From Nonomuraea dietziae (GTDB lineage Bacteria > Actinomycetota > Actinomycetes > Streptosporangiales > Streptosporangiaceae): 64,000 nucleotides of DNA. Each line of letters starts with the position of its first letter. The first letter of the stretch is position 1. Location of the stretch: positions 868,001 to 932,000 of the forward strand of contig NZ_JACIBV010000001.1 in NCBI RefSeq assembly GCF_014195505.1, given 5' to 3'. The position numbers and the translations under genes are program-made. The notes beneath the pieces were generated by a model, which was not told where the DNA came from, ran no database searches, and saw only the letters and a list, made by a program, of their open reading frames with translations. Shown one piece after another: positions 9,601-17,097 of this stretch.

Positions 9601-10505
9601 TCGACGGCGGCTGGATGCGCATCGCCGAGGCCCGCATCGGCAAGCGCGCCTTCCTCGGCAACTCGGGGATGACCGCGGCAGGGCGCAAGGTGCCGAAGGA
9701 CGGCCTGGTCGGCGTACTGTCGGCGACGCCGAAGAAGGCCAAGTCCGGCTCGTCGTACCTGGGCATGCCGCCGGTCGAGCTGCGCCGTACCAACGAGACG
9801 GGCGACCGCAGCCGCACCTACGATCCGCCGTGGCGGCTGAAGGCCGCCCGCGCGCTGGTCGAGAGCCTCCGCCTGCTGCCCGCCACCTGCACGGTCGCGC
9901 TCGCGGTGCTGAGCGCGGGCGCCCTGCTCCAACTGGCCCAGGCGTACGGCGTCGCCGTCGCCGCCCTGGCCGGAGGCCCGGTGCTGCTGGCCGCGGGCGC
10001 GGTCGCCGCCGCGACCGCCAGCCTGGCCAAGTGGGCGCTCCTGGGCAGGATCGCCCGCGGCGACAGGCCGCTGTGGAGCTCGTTCGTGTGGCGCAACGAG
10101 CTGGCCGACAACTTCGTCGAGGTGCTGGCCGCGCCCTGGTTCGCCGAGCCGTGGCTGGGCAGCGCCCCGCTGAACGTGTGGCTGCGCTCGCTCGGGGCAA
10201 GCATCGGGCATGGGGTCTCCTGCCACACCTACTGGCTGCCCGAGGCGGATCTGGTGAGCCTCGGCGACGGCGCCTGCGTCAACCGCGGTTGTGTGTTGCA
10301 GACGCATCTGTTCCATGATCGGGTCATGAGCATCGACACAGTCGACCTCGGCGCGGGCGCGACGCTCGGCCCGCACGGGGTCGTCCTGCCCGCCGCCAGG
10401 ATCGGCGCGCACACCACGGTCGGGCCCGCGTCACTGGTGATGCGAGGCGAGGACGTCCCGGAGGGCACCCGGTGGTTCGGCAACCCGATCTCCCCATGGC
10501 GCTGA
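6648..10505 (+). CDS. pls: Pls/PosA-family nonribosomal peptide synthetase, predicted lysine homopolymer (epsilon-poly-lysine type)
   Basis: About 1285 residues with the full architecture of epsilon-poly-L-lysine synthetase. An adenylation domain comes first (TSGSTGRPKG, NTYGPTE, TSGKIDR), then a carrier domain with the phosphopantetheine Ser in EGGGSLSA, then six membrane segments in three pairs separating three soluble acyl-transfer domains rich in hexapeptide-type repeats (e.g. GAGATVGSRSTLLPGTKIG and GAGATLGPHGVVLPAARIG). The ten specificity positions, aligned by hand to GrsA, read D-A-E-S-I-G-T-V-V-K; the bacitracin Lys code as I remember it is DAESIGSVCK, so lysine is the best guess. 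Such enzymes make isopeptide-linked homopolymers of basic amino acids at the membrane. I prefer TTG 6648 because GGAGGA lies 10 bases upstream; ATG 6618 is an in-frame alternative without a ribosome site. The stop overlaps the M1 peptidase start. Confidence 0.92.
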   Translation: MASLSPHPWSRALRPSVADPQELAIRAVYTSGPAAAPPRTLLDIFQATVARHPGAPALDDGAASFTYAELSAEVERVAAELVEAGVRRGDRVGVRVPSGTTELYVTILAVLTAGAAYVPVDADDPEERAELVFAEAGVKAVVTDKITLADNGTPADSATPADRLTVSGERPAEALAGPPSPADDAWIIFTSGSTGRPKGVAVTHRSAAAFVDAEAGLFLPGRPLGPGDRVLAGLSVAFDASCEEMWLAWRHGACLVAAPRSLVRTGMDLGPWLVAHGITAVSTVPTLAALWPAETLDDVRLLIFGGEACPPELAARLAVEGREVWNTYGPTEATVVASAALMTGEGPVRIGLPLDGWDLAVVDAQGEPVEMGGTGELIIGGVGLARYLDPAKDAEKYAPLPSLGWERAYRSGDLVRAEPEGLVFAGRADEQIKLGGRRIELGEVDAALSALPGVAGAAAAVRGQLLVGYLVTGDDFDLAEARELLHDSLPAALVPRLAVVEELPTRTSGKIDRDALPWPLPGSQPGAGGWPAEQWTAVLGVAPEGPDSDFFTEGGGSLSAARLVSALRARYPEVTVADLYEHSTLGGLTALLERSSPRAATGEARRVRPMPNSASIAQVALMVPLMTVSGLRLTVVVAALANLLWTPVTSWWWIAAGALLLLSPPGRLALSAGCARLLLGGLRPGAYPRGGAVHLKLWFADQFAARLGLPDLGSAPWMSWYARLLGAQVGEDADLHSPPPITGLLRLGRGASVEPEVDLSGVWYDGDLVRVGEIRIGAGATVGSRSTLLPGTKIGKYAQVAPGSAVEGAIPAGTRWAGAPAARLGKARRTEERAARSRLWVGVYALSAVGLSLLPVAAAATGLAVLLAMGSWWALPVATVAGMAVFALVTLVSVRLLSICLHPGQYPVHSRPAWQAWATGRLMASARVWLFPLYASILTPAWLRALGMRVGRDVELSTVLALPSMTSVGDGAFLADDTMVAPYELDGGWMRIAEARIGKRAFLGNSGMTAAGRKVPKDGLVGVLSATPKKAKSGSSYLGMPPVELRRTNETGDRSRTYDPPWRLKAARALVESLRLLPATCTVALAVLSAGALLQLAQAYGVAVAALAGGPVLLAAGAVAAATASLAKWALLGRIARGDRPLWSSFVWRNELADNFVEVLAAPWFAEPWLGSAPLNVWLRSLGASIGHGVSCHTYWLPEADLVSLGDGACVNRGCVLQTHLFHDRVMSIDTVDLGAGATLGPHGVVLPAARIGAHTTVGPASLVMRGEDVPEGTRWFGNPISPWR

Positions 10506-11749
10506 GCCCCTACTTCCCCGGCCACGGGGATCCGCGCTACGGCGTCGCCCACTACGACCTCGACCTTCGCTACCGCCTGTCCACCAACTGGCTGAGCGGC
10601 ACGGCCACGCTGTCGGCGCGCACCGTGGAGCCGCTGGTCGACCTGGAGCTCGATCTCGGCCCCTTCAGGGTCAACTCGGCCAAGGTCGACGGCGTGGGCG
10701 TCAGGCACACCCACCGCGCGGGCAGGCTCAGGGTGCTGCTCGACAGGCCCAGGCCCGCCGACGCGCCGCTCTCGATCGAGATCGCCTACGCCGGACGGCC
10801 GCACCCGGTCGCCAGCCCGTTCGGCGGCGTGGGCTGGGAGGAGCTGACCGACGGGGCGATGGTGGCCAGCCAGCCGACCGGCGCGCCCTCCTGGTTCCCC
10901 TGCAACGACCGTCCCGACGACAAGGCGACCTACTCGCTCACGGTGTCGACGGCCTCGGCCTACCAGGTGCTCACCAACGGGGCCCCGGTGGCCAGGAGGC
11001 GCGCGGCGGGGGCGACGACGTGGGTCTTCGCGCCCACGGAGCCGATGGCGACCTACCTGGCGAGCGTGCAGATCGGCCGCTACCAGACGAGCGAGGGGCT
11101 GGCCTGCCCGGCCAGGCTGGCCGGTAAGGCGCGCCACGACTTCGGGCGGCAGAGCCAGATGATGGCGCTGTTCACCGAGCGCTTCGGCCCCTACCCCTTC
11201 GCCGGGTACACCGCGGTCGTCACCGACGACGACCTGGAGATCCCGGTCGAGGCGCAGGGCCTGTCGATCTTCGGGCGCAACCACGTCGACGGGCGGCGCG
11301 GCTTCGAACGGCTGGTCGCGCACGAGCTCGCGCACCAGTGGTTCGGCAACAGCCTGACCCTGGCCAGGTGGAACGACATCTGGCTGCACGAGGGCTTCGC
11401 CGCCTACGCCGAGTGGATCTGGTCGGAGGCCTCGGGCGGGGAGAGCGCGGCCGAGCTGGCCGCACGCTGGCACCAGCGGCTGTCGGCCATGCCGCAGGAC
11501 TTCACGCTCGCCGACCCCGGCCCTGCCCTGCTCTTCGACGACCGCGTCTACAAGCGGGGGGCGCTCACCCTGCACCATCTGCGCACGACGATGGGCGACA
11601 CGGCGTTCTTCTCGATGGTCAGGGCGTGGACGGCCGCGCACAGGCACGGCAGCGTCAGCACCGCCGCCTTCCTCGCGCACGCGCCCTCGGAGCTGGAGCC
11701 GCTGCTGTCCTCCTGGCTGTACGGCAGGGCGCTGCCCCGTTTTCCCTGA
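10496..11749 (+). CDS. M1-family zinc metallopeptidase coupled to pls
   Basis: 417 residues. The zinc site is HELAHQWFGN (about residues 276-285) with the third ligand Glu 18 residues after the second His, in HEGFAAYAEW. The exopeptidase Glu is in 'IPVEAQGLSIFG', which corresponds to the GxMEN region. This is the short bacterial M1 type, without a long C-terminal helical domain and without a signal peptide. ATG 10496 lies inside the last codons of pls (10-base overlap), so translation is probably coupled. M1-type enzymes that degrade epsilon-poly-lysine are known in producers, so a role in trimming the polymer or in self-protection is a reasonable inference. Confidence 0.9.
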   Translation: MALSPYFPGHGDPRYGVAHYDLDLRYRLSTNWLSGTATLSARTVEPLVDLELDLGPFRVNSAKVDGVGVRHTHRAGRLRVLLDRPRPADAPLSIEIAYAGRPHPVASPFGGVGWEELTDGAMVASQPTGAPSWFPCNDRPDDKATYSLTVSTASAYQVLTNGAPVARRRAAGATTWVFAPTEPMATYLASVQIGRYQTSEGLACPARLAGKARHDFGRQSQMMALFTERFGPYPFAGYTAVVTDDDLEIPVEAQGLSIFGRNHVDGRRGFERLVAHELAHQWFGNSLTLARWNDIWLHEGFAAYAEWIWSEASGGESAAELAARWHQRLSAMPQDFTLADPGPALLFDDRVYKRGALTLHHLRTTMGDTAFFSMVRAWTAAHRHGSVSTAAFLAHAPSELEPLLSSWLYGRALPRFP

Positions 11750-11773
11750 CCTCCTCGGGGCAGTCGCACCCCC

Positions 11774-12208
11774 ATGATGGACCACATCTTCAGGGGAGCG
11801 CTTGCGGGAGCGAAGGCGACGACGGCGATGAGCGGGGTCATGCTCGCGGGGGACAAGCTGGGTCTGATGCGCGACCAGCCGCCCAAGCGCATCGTCAGGG
11901 CGCTGCTCCCCGGCCATCCCCGCGCGCCGAAGCAAGGAGAGAAACCGCTGGCCGTGCTGATGCACTACGCGTTCGGCGCGGGAGCGGGCGCGCTGCTGGC
12001 GCTGGTCACCAGGGGGCGCGGCGTGTCCTGGCCGGTCGGAGCCGCGTACGGCCTGGCGATCTGGCTGGCCAGCTACGAGGGCTGGGTCCCCGCGGTGGCG
12101 GCCATGCCGCCCGTCCACCGTGACCAGCCGGGGCGTCCGCTGGTGATGGCGGCGGGGCACGTGGTGTTCGGCTCGGTGCTGGCAGGGTCGCTGCGCAAGA
12201 ACGCCTGA
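11774..12208 (+). CDS. Small membrane protein, YagU/DUF1440-like
   Basis: 144 residues with an N-terminal amphipathic Gly/Ala segment (IFRGALAGAKATTAMSGVML) and three further hydrophobic stretches. The overall pattern resembles the YagU/DUF1440 or DUF6789 group of inner-membrane proteins, whose role is not established. The start is ATG 11774 or the adjoining ATG 11777; no ribosome site is visible. It lies 24 bases after the M1 peptidase and 21 bases before the CDF gene on the same strand, so all may be co-transcribed. Confidence 0.6.
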   Translation: MMDHIFRGALAGAKATTAMSGVMLAGDKLGLMRDQPPKRIVRALLPGHPRAPKQGEKPLAVLMHYAFGAGAGALLALVTRGRGVSWPVGAAYGLAIWLASYEGWVPAVAAMPPVHRDQPGRPLVMAAGHVVFGSVLAGSLRKNA

Positions 12209-12229
12209 GACGGCCGAAGAGGTGAAGGC

Positions 12230-13330
12230 ATGTCCGATCACACGCCCGCCGACGGCCACAGACCCGCCCATGGGCACGCGCACGACCGCGGGCACGACCA
12301 TGGGCACGACCATGGACACGGGCATGGGCATGGGCGTTCCGGTGGTGGGGTCAGGCGGCTGCTGTCCCTGGTGGGTCACGCGTTCGCCGCGCACAGCCAC
12401 GACAGCGCCGACAGGTCCGACCGGGCGCTGGAGTCCAGCGACAGAGGCATGCGGGTGCTGGGCGTCTCCTTCGCCGTCCTCATGGTCACCGCGACCGTCC
12501 AGGCCGTCATCGTGGCCCGTTCGGGCTCGGTGGCGCTGCTCGGCGACACCCTGCACAACTTCGCCGACGCGCTGACGGCGATCCCGCTGGCCATCGCGTT
12601 CACGCTGGGCAGGCGCGCCGCCACGCGCCGCTTCACCTACGGCTACGGCAGGGCCGAGGATCTCGCGGGGATCGTCATCGTGCTGCTGATCGCCGCCTCG
12701 GCGGGGCTGGCGGGCTACGAGGCCGTCAGGCGCCTCCTGGACCCGCAAGAGGTGCGGGCGCTGGCCTGGGTCGCCGCCGCGGGCGCGATCGGCTTCCTCG
12801 GCAACGAGTGGGTCGCCCGCTACCGCATCAGGGTCGGGCGTGAGATCGGCTCGGCCGCCCTGGTTGCCGACGGCCTGCACGCGCGCACCGACGGCTTCAC
12901 CTCGCTCGCCGTGCTCCTCGGCGCGGGCGGCGCGGCGCTCGGCCTCCCCCTCGCCGACCCTGTCGTCGGCCTGCTGATCACGGTCGCCATCCTGTTCGTG
13001 CTGCGCGACGCGACGCGCGAGATCTACCACCGGCTGATGGACGCGGTCGATCCCGCGCTGGTCGAGAGGGCCGAGGCCGTGCTGGCGTCGGTGCCGGGCG
13101 TGCGGCGGGCCGGCTCGGTGCGGCTGCGCTGGATCGGTCACGCGCTGCGCGCCGAGGTCGACATCGTGGTGAGCCACGAACTGACGCTGGTGCAGGCGCA
13201 CGCCGTCGCGGTGGAGGCCGAGCACCGCCTCATGCACGACCTGCGGGGCCTGCGCGCCGCCACGGTGCACGCCGATCCCGACGGCCCCACCGGCGCCGAC
13301 CAGCACGCCGTCCTGGTCGAGCACCGGTAG
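12230..13330 (+). CDS. Cation diffusion facilitator (CDF) metal exporter
   Basis: 366 residues. The N-terminal 45 residues hold a His/Asp/Gly-rich metal-binding tail (alternating HGHDHGHDHG). Six membrane segments follow. The transport-site motifs are LGDTLHNFADAL in segment 2 and ADGLHARTDGF in segment 5 (HxxxD pairs), which suits zinc or a similar divalent ion. The C-terminal ~90 residues form the ferredoxin-like cytoplasmic dimer domain (VPGVRRAGSVRLRWIGHALRA). GAGGTGAA sits ahead of ATG 12230. CDF proteins exchange the metal for protons to lower cytoplasmic metal. Confidence 0.92.
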   Translation: MSDHTPADGHRPAHGHAHDRGHDHGHDHGHGHGHGRSGGGVRRLLSLVGHAFAAHSHDSADRSDRALESSDRGMRVLGVSFAVLMVTATVQAVIVARSGSVALLGDTLHNFADALTAIPLAIAFTLGRRAATRRFTYGYGRAEDLAGIVIVLLIAASAGLAGYEAVRRLLDPQEVRALAWVAAAGAIGFLGNEWVARYRIRVGREIGSAALVADGLHARTDGFTSLAVLLGAGGAALGLPLADPVVGLLITVAILFVLRDATREIYHRLMDAVDPALVERAEAVLASVPGVRRAGSVRLRWIGHALRAEVDIVVSHELTLVQAHAVAVEAEHRLMHDLRGLRAATVHADPDGPTGADQHAVLVEHR

Positions 13331-13386
13331 GAGCGGCCGTCACGGGCGCGGCCGTTTCGGCGGTGTCTCACGGGTAGGCGGTTGCC

Positions 13387-14565
13387 ATGAAAGCACTCAC
13401 CTGGCACGGCAAGCGTGACGTCCGGGTCGAGGACGTCCCCGATCCTTCGATCAAGGAACCGACCGACGCGATCATCAAGGTCACCACGGCCGCCATCTGC
13501 GGCTCCGACCTGCACCTGTACGAGGTGCTCGGCCCGTTCATGGGCGAGGGCGACATCCTCGGCCACGAGACGATGGGCGTGGTGGAGGAGGTGGGCGCCG
13601 AGGTCACCCAGATCAGACCCGGCGAGCGGGTGGTCATCCCGTTCAACATCTCCTGCGGGCACTGCCACCTGTGCCGCATGGAGCTCTACGCGCAGTGCGA
13701 GACCACACAGGTGCGCGAGCACGGCACGGGAGCGGCCCTGTTCGGCTACACCAAGCTGTACGGACAGGTGCCCGGCGGCCAGGCGGAGTACCTCAGGGTG
13801 CCGCAGGCGCAGTTCGGCCCCGTCACCGTGCCGGAGGGCCCGCCCGACGAGCGCTTCCTCTACCTGTCCGATGTGCTGCCGACCTCCTGGCAGGCCGTGC
13901 AGTACGCCGACCTGCCCGAGGGCGGCAGCCTCACGGTCTTCGGGCTCGGCCCGATCGGCCAGATGAGCGCACGCATCGCCAAGCACCGCGGCCACCGCGT
14001 CATCGGCGTGGACGGCGTGCCCGAGCGCCTGGAGATGGCCAGGCGGCACGGCGTCGAGGTGCTGGACGCCCGCGACCTCGACGTGCCCGACAAGATCCGC
14101 GACCTCACCGGCGGCAGGGGCACCGACTCGGTCATCGACGCGGTCGGCATGGAGGCGCACGGCTCGCCGGTCGCCAAGTTCGGCCACGCGGTCACCGGGC
14201 TGCTGCCCGACATGGTGGCCGCGCCGCTGATGCGCACCGCGGGCGTGGACAGGCTGGCCGCGCTCAACCAGGCCATCGACACCGTCCGGCGCTGCGGCAC
14301 CATCTCCGTCGTCGGCGTCTACGGCGGGATGGCCGACCCGATGCCCATGCTGAAGATGTTCGACAAGGGCATCACGCTCCGCATGGGGCAGGCCCACGTC
14401 CGGCGCTGGATCCCGCACCTGATGCCGCTCGTGCTGGACGACAGCGACCCCCTGGGCGTCATGGACCTGGCCACGCACCGCCTCCCGCTCGCCGAGGCGC
14501 CGCACGGCTACGAGATCTTCCAGAAGAAGCGCGACGGCGCCATCAAGGTGCTGCTCAAGCCCTGA
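13387..14565 (+). CDS. Zinc-dependent alcohol dehydrogenase (medium-chain, formaldehyde-dehydrogenase-like)
   Basis: 392 residues of the medium-chain dehydrogenase family. Catalytic zinc ligands: CGSDLH and GHETMG; the structural zinc loop is CGHCHLCRMELYAQC. The NAD-binding motif is GLGPIGQM. The insert 'ALFGYTKLYGQVPGGQAEYLRVP' and the long C-terminal half match the glutathione-independent formaldehyde dehydrogenase-like branch often annotated in actinomycetes; the substrate is unproven. A GGTAGGCGG stretch precedes ATG 13387. Confidence 0.9.
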   Translation: MKALTWHGKRDVRVEDVPDPSIKEPTDAIIKVTTAAICGSDLHLYEVLGPFMGEGDILGHETMGVVEEVGAEVTQIRPGERVVIPFNISCGHCHLCRMELYAQCETTQVREHGTGAALFGYTKLYGQVPGGQAEYLRVPQAQFGPVTVPEGPPDERFLYLSDVLPTSWQAVQYADLPEGGSLTVFGLGPIGQMSARIAKHRGHRVIGVDGVPERLEMARRHGVEVLDARDLDVPDKIRDLTGGRGTDSVIDAVGMEAHGSPVAKFGHAVTGLLPDMVAAPLMRTAGVDRLAALNQAIDTVRRCGTISVVGVYGGMADPMPMLKMFDKGITLRMGQAHVRRWIPHLMPLVLDDSDPLGVMDLATHRLPLAEAPHGYEIFQKKRDGAIKVLLKP

Positions 14566-14580
14566 GCCGCCGCCTGTCAC

Positions 14581-14615
14581 GCGTGAGCCCCGGCCATGGC
14601 TTCCGGGGCTCACGC
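14581..14615. terminator. Bidirectional terminator hairpin between the convergent dehydrogenase and epimerase genes
   Basis: A perfect 13-bp inverted repeat, GCGTGAGCCCCGG and CCGGGGCTCACGC, with a 9-base loop, 15 bases after the dehydrogenase stop. There is no T-run, as is common for actinomycete terminators. Confidence 0.75.
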
Positions 14616-14665
14616 TCCTGCGTGGTCTGCTGCGAATCGGCTCTCGTCACCTGGTCGCCGGCGGG

Positions 14666-15701
14666 TCAGGGTCTGGCGCCGACCCCCGTGGTGAACTCCT
14701 CCTTCAGGTGGCCGGGCGCAAGGGGCGGGGTGTCCATGCCCGCTCCTCCCGACATCCCCTCGATCATCTCGCGCATCGCCTGCGCGGCGCCGTACTGGGG
14801 CTGCCAGCCCAGCTCGGTGCGGGCTCTGGTGGTGTCGAGGACGGGCAGGCTGAGCGCCATCTCGAGCAGGCCGGGTGAGGCCGGGATGAGGCGCGCGTGC
14901 CAGCCGGCCGCGACGGCGGTCCTGGCCAGCCACGGCGAGAGGGGAACCAGGCGCGCGCCGAACAGGTCGGCCAGCTCGGCCGCGCCGAGGACCGGCTCGG
15001 CGGCCAGGTTGAAGGCGCCCGAGACCTCGGAGACGACGGCCAGCCGGTAGGGCCTGGGCGGCGTCGGAGGTGTGCAGCGCCTGCACGCGCAGTCCCGGGA
15101 TGTCGGGGATGAGCGGCATGCGGTGTACCAGCCTGCCGGGCAGGAACGGCCCGCCGAACAGCCGCCGCTGCTCGCTGGCCGCCTCCCGCTTGAAGATGAA
15201 CGCAGGACGCATCCTGACCACCCTGATGGCCGGGTGGTCGCGCTCGAACAGGTCGAGGACGCGTTCGACGTAGGCCTTCTCCCTGCTGTACGCCGCGCGT
15301 GGCCAGCCGTGCGTGGGCCAGCTCTCGTCGACCGCGTGGTCCTTGAGGCCCGGGGAGTAGGCGCCCACGGACGAGGCGTGGATCAGTGCGGGGACCCGTG
15401 CCTGGGCGACGGAGCGGAAGACGGCCATGCTGCCGAGCACGTTGGCGCGCCAGGTGACCAGCGGGTCCCTCGTCGGCTGGAACAGCCAGGCCAGGTGGAT
15501 CACGGCGTCGGCGCCCTCGAAGACCCCTGTCAGATCGTCGTCGGCGACGTCGGCGGTGTGCCAGCTGGTCTTGGGTCCCGGACTCCATCGAGGCCTGCGG
15601 CGGGCGACGCCGACGACGGAGGTGACGCGGTGTTCGGATTCGAGCGACTCCAGCACGCTGGTTCCGACGTTTCCTGACGCGCCGACCACGATGACTCTCA
15701 T
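14666..15701 (-). pseudogene. NAD-dependent epimerase/dehydratase, frameshifted
   Basis: The N-terminal 215 residues are a normal extended SDR: VGASGNVGTSVL (NAD site), SSVGAY (catalytic Ser) and a YSREK catalytic Tyr-Lys. After 'LHTSDAAQA' the frame is lost. An extra base in a GGG run at 15050-15052 (plus strand) separates it from the natural continuation, YRLAVVSEVSGAFNLAAEP, and from the C-terminal block ending at 14666 with 'TRARTELGWQPQYGAAQAM', the usual epimerase C-terminus. Removing one base gives a complete ~345-residue protein. It may be a sequencing slip in a short homopolymer or a recent mutation. Confidence 0.85.
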
Positions 15702-15770
15702 GAAGCGCGACTGCCCGGACGAATACCGATCAAACCGGACATGGGCGAACCTGGAGGCCCCGCCGAGCAC

Positions 15771-15776
15771 TAGATT
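15771..15776 (+). promoter_or_regulatory. -10 box of a leaderless promoter for the YjbR-like gene
   Basis: TAGATT ends six bases before ATG 15783, placing transcription start at the start codon. No ribosome site is present, in agreement with a leaderless message. Confidence 0.5.
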
Positions 15777-15782
15777 GGCGGC

Positions 15783-16130
15783 ATGGTCACGGTCGAGGAC
15801 GTACGCCGCCTGACGTCGAAGTTTCCCCGCTCCTCCGAGCACCTGATCCGCGATCGCGTGAAGTTCCGCGTGGGCTCCATCGTCTACGTCGCCTTCTCCA
15901 GAGACGAGACGATCATGGGGTTCGGCTTCCCCAAGGAGGAGCGGGCCGCGCTCGTGGCGGCCGAGCCCGACAAGTTCCTCATGCCGTCCGAGAGCGACCT
16001 GCGCTTCCACTGGGTGCAGGCGCGCATGGCCGCGCTCGACGAGCCCGAGATGCGCGAATTGGTGACCGAGGCGTGGCGGATGGCGGTGCCGAAGAAGGTC
16101 TACGCCGCCTATCTGAAGACGCTCAGGTAG
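15783..16130 (+). CDS. MmcQ/YjbR family protein
   Basis: 115 residues with the YjbR fold signature: 'LTSKFPRSSEHLIRDRVKFRVGSIVYVAFS', a central 'GFGFPKEERAALVAAEPDKFLMP', and C-terminal 'EMRELVTEAWRMAVPKKVYAAYL'. YjbR proteins have a CyaY-like or double-wing DNA-binding fold and no assigned activity. The last 22 bases overlap the tail of the convergent serine hydrolase gene. Confidence 0.8.
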   Translation: MVTVEDVRRLTSKFPRSSEHLIRDRVKFRVGSIVYVAFSRDETIMGFGFPKEERAALVAAEPDKFLMPSESDLRFHWVQARMAALDEPEMRELVTEAWRMAVPKKVYAAYLKTLR

Positions 16131-17035
16131 AGCTCGCGCGCCAGCGCGGTGGTGCGCTTCACCGAGTCGCTCCAGCCGCCGCCCGCCGGATGCGCGGTGA
16201 GCAGCACCAGGATCAGCCTGTCGTCCTTGCCGACCAGCCCGGTCGTGTGCAGGACCGGCCTGCCCAGGTCGGGAACCCCTGATCGCGCCGCCTGGCTCGC
16301 GGGAGCCTGGGCGGCGGGGGCGGCCATGGGGGCGGCGGCCACGGGAGCGGTCGAGGAGAGCGCGGGAGTGGCCGGGGCCGCGAGAGCGCCGCCCGCGGGG
16401 CGCCCCGAGCACTTCACCGGCGGCACGGTCCCGAAACCCGACCAGCCCTGCTTGACCGCCCAGGGGCGGGGCACGCCGTCCGGGATGCCGAAGGTCTGGT
16501 CGAAGCCGTCGCTGCCGCAGGGGGTCGCCTGCCTCAGGTGCCCGACGATCAGGTCGCGCACCCTCGGCGCCGCCCTGTCCATCAGGTAGCGGTAGGTCCT
16601 GGCCACGTCGTAGGCGCTCAGCGAGGTGTAGCCCCAGAAGCCGGGCTTGTCGGCGGGCGGCGGGGCGGTGTCGGCCAGGCCGAGCCGCCTGGCCGTACGG
16701 GCCACGATGGCGCCCTTGCCGCCGCGATCCCAGAAGGCCGAGGCCGCGTCGTCGTCACTGGAGCGCAGCATGATCTTGAGCTGCGCGAGGTCGCGGGCGG
16801 ACGGTTTGGCGGTCCGCTCGAGGAAGTCGATCGCGATGAGAATCTTGATCACCGAGGCGGACCTGAACGCCCTGTGCGCGAGCCGGTGCGCGACGATCTT
16901 CCCCGCCACCCTGTCGAAGACCACGTAGCCGGCCGTCGTCCCCGCGGGCACCTTGGGGGGAGCGGCGGCCAGCGCGGGCGTGCCCGCCAGAAGGGGGACG
17001 GCGGCGGCCACGGCCAGCCATGGCTTGATTCGCAT
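16109..17035 (-). CDS. Secreted serine hydrolase of the beta-lactamase/penicillin-binding fold
   Basis: 308 residues with a cleavable signal peptide (MRIKPWLAVAAAVPLLAGTPALA). The active-site motif SxxK is SVIK (in SASVIKILIAID); a second element 'SSDDDAAS' matches the SxN/SxD loop and KQGWSG stands at the KTG position. It resembles class A beta-lactamase-like proteins of actinomycetes that are unlikely to be strong beta-lactamases. Unusual is a ~45-residue Ala/Pro-rich low-complexity insert (about residues 208-252) between the KQG motif region and the last strand and helix. The start is divergent from the Clp ATPase gene. Confidence 0.8.
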   Translation of the reverse strand: MRIKPWLAVAAAVPLLAGTPALAAAPPKVPAGTTAGYVVFDRVAGKIVAHRLAHRAFRSASVIKILIAIDFLERTAKPSARDLAQLKIMLRSSDDDAASAFWDRGGKGAIVARTARRLGLADTAPPPADKPGFWGYTSLSAYDVARTYRYLMDRAAPRVRDLIVGHLRQATPCGSDGFDQTFGIPDGVPRPWAVKQGWSGFGTVPPVKCSGRPAGGALAAPATPALSSTAPVAAAPMAAPAAQAPASQAARSGVPDLGRPVLHTTGLVGKDDRLILVLLTAHPAGGGWSDSVKRTTALARELYLSVFR

Positions 17036-17085
17036 CCGCCATGTCTATCAGAGGCGGGCCACAACAGCTTTGCCGCAGGCTGGGC

Positions 17086-17091
17086 TTGTAT
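17086..17091 (+). promoter_or_regulatory. Possible -10 box for the Clp ATPase gene
   Basis: TTGTAT ends six bases before ATG 17098. This supports 17098 over the two other in-frame ATGs (17041 and 17119). No HspR (HAIR) or CtsR repeat is visible nearby. Confidence 0.35.
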
Positions 17092-17097
17092 GGGGAA

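Noticed and set aside
14610..16412. 600-codon minus-strand frame covering the epimerase
   Set aside because: Only its middle is real (the epimerase N-terminal part); both ends are shadow sequence.
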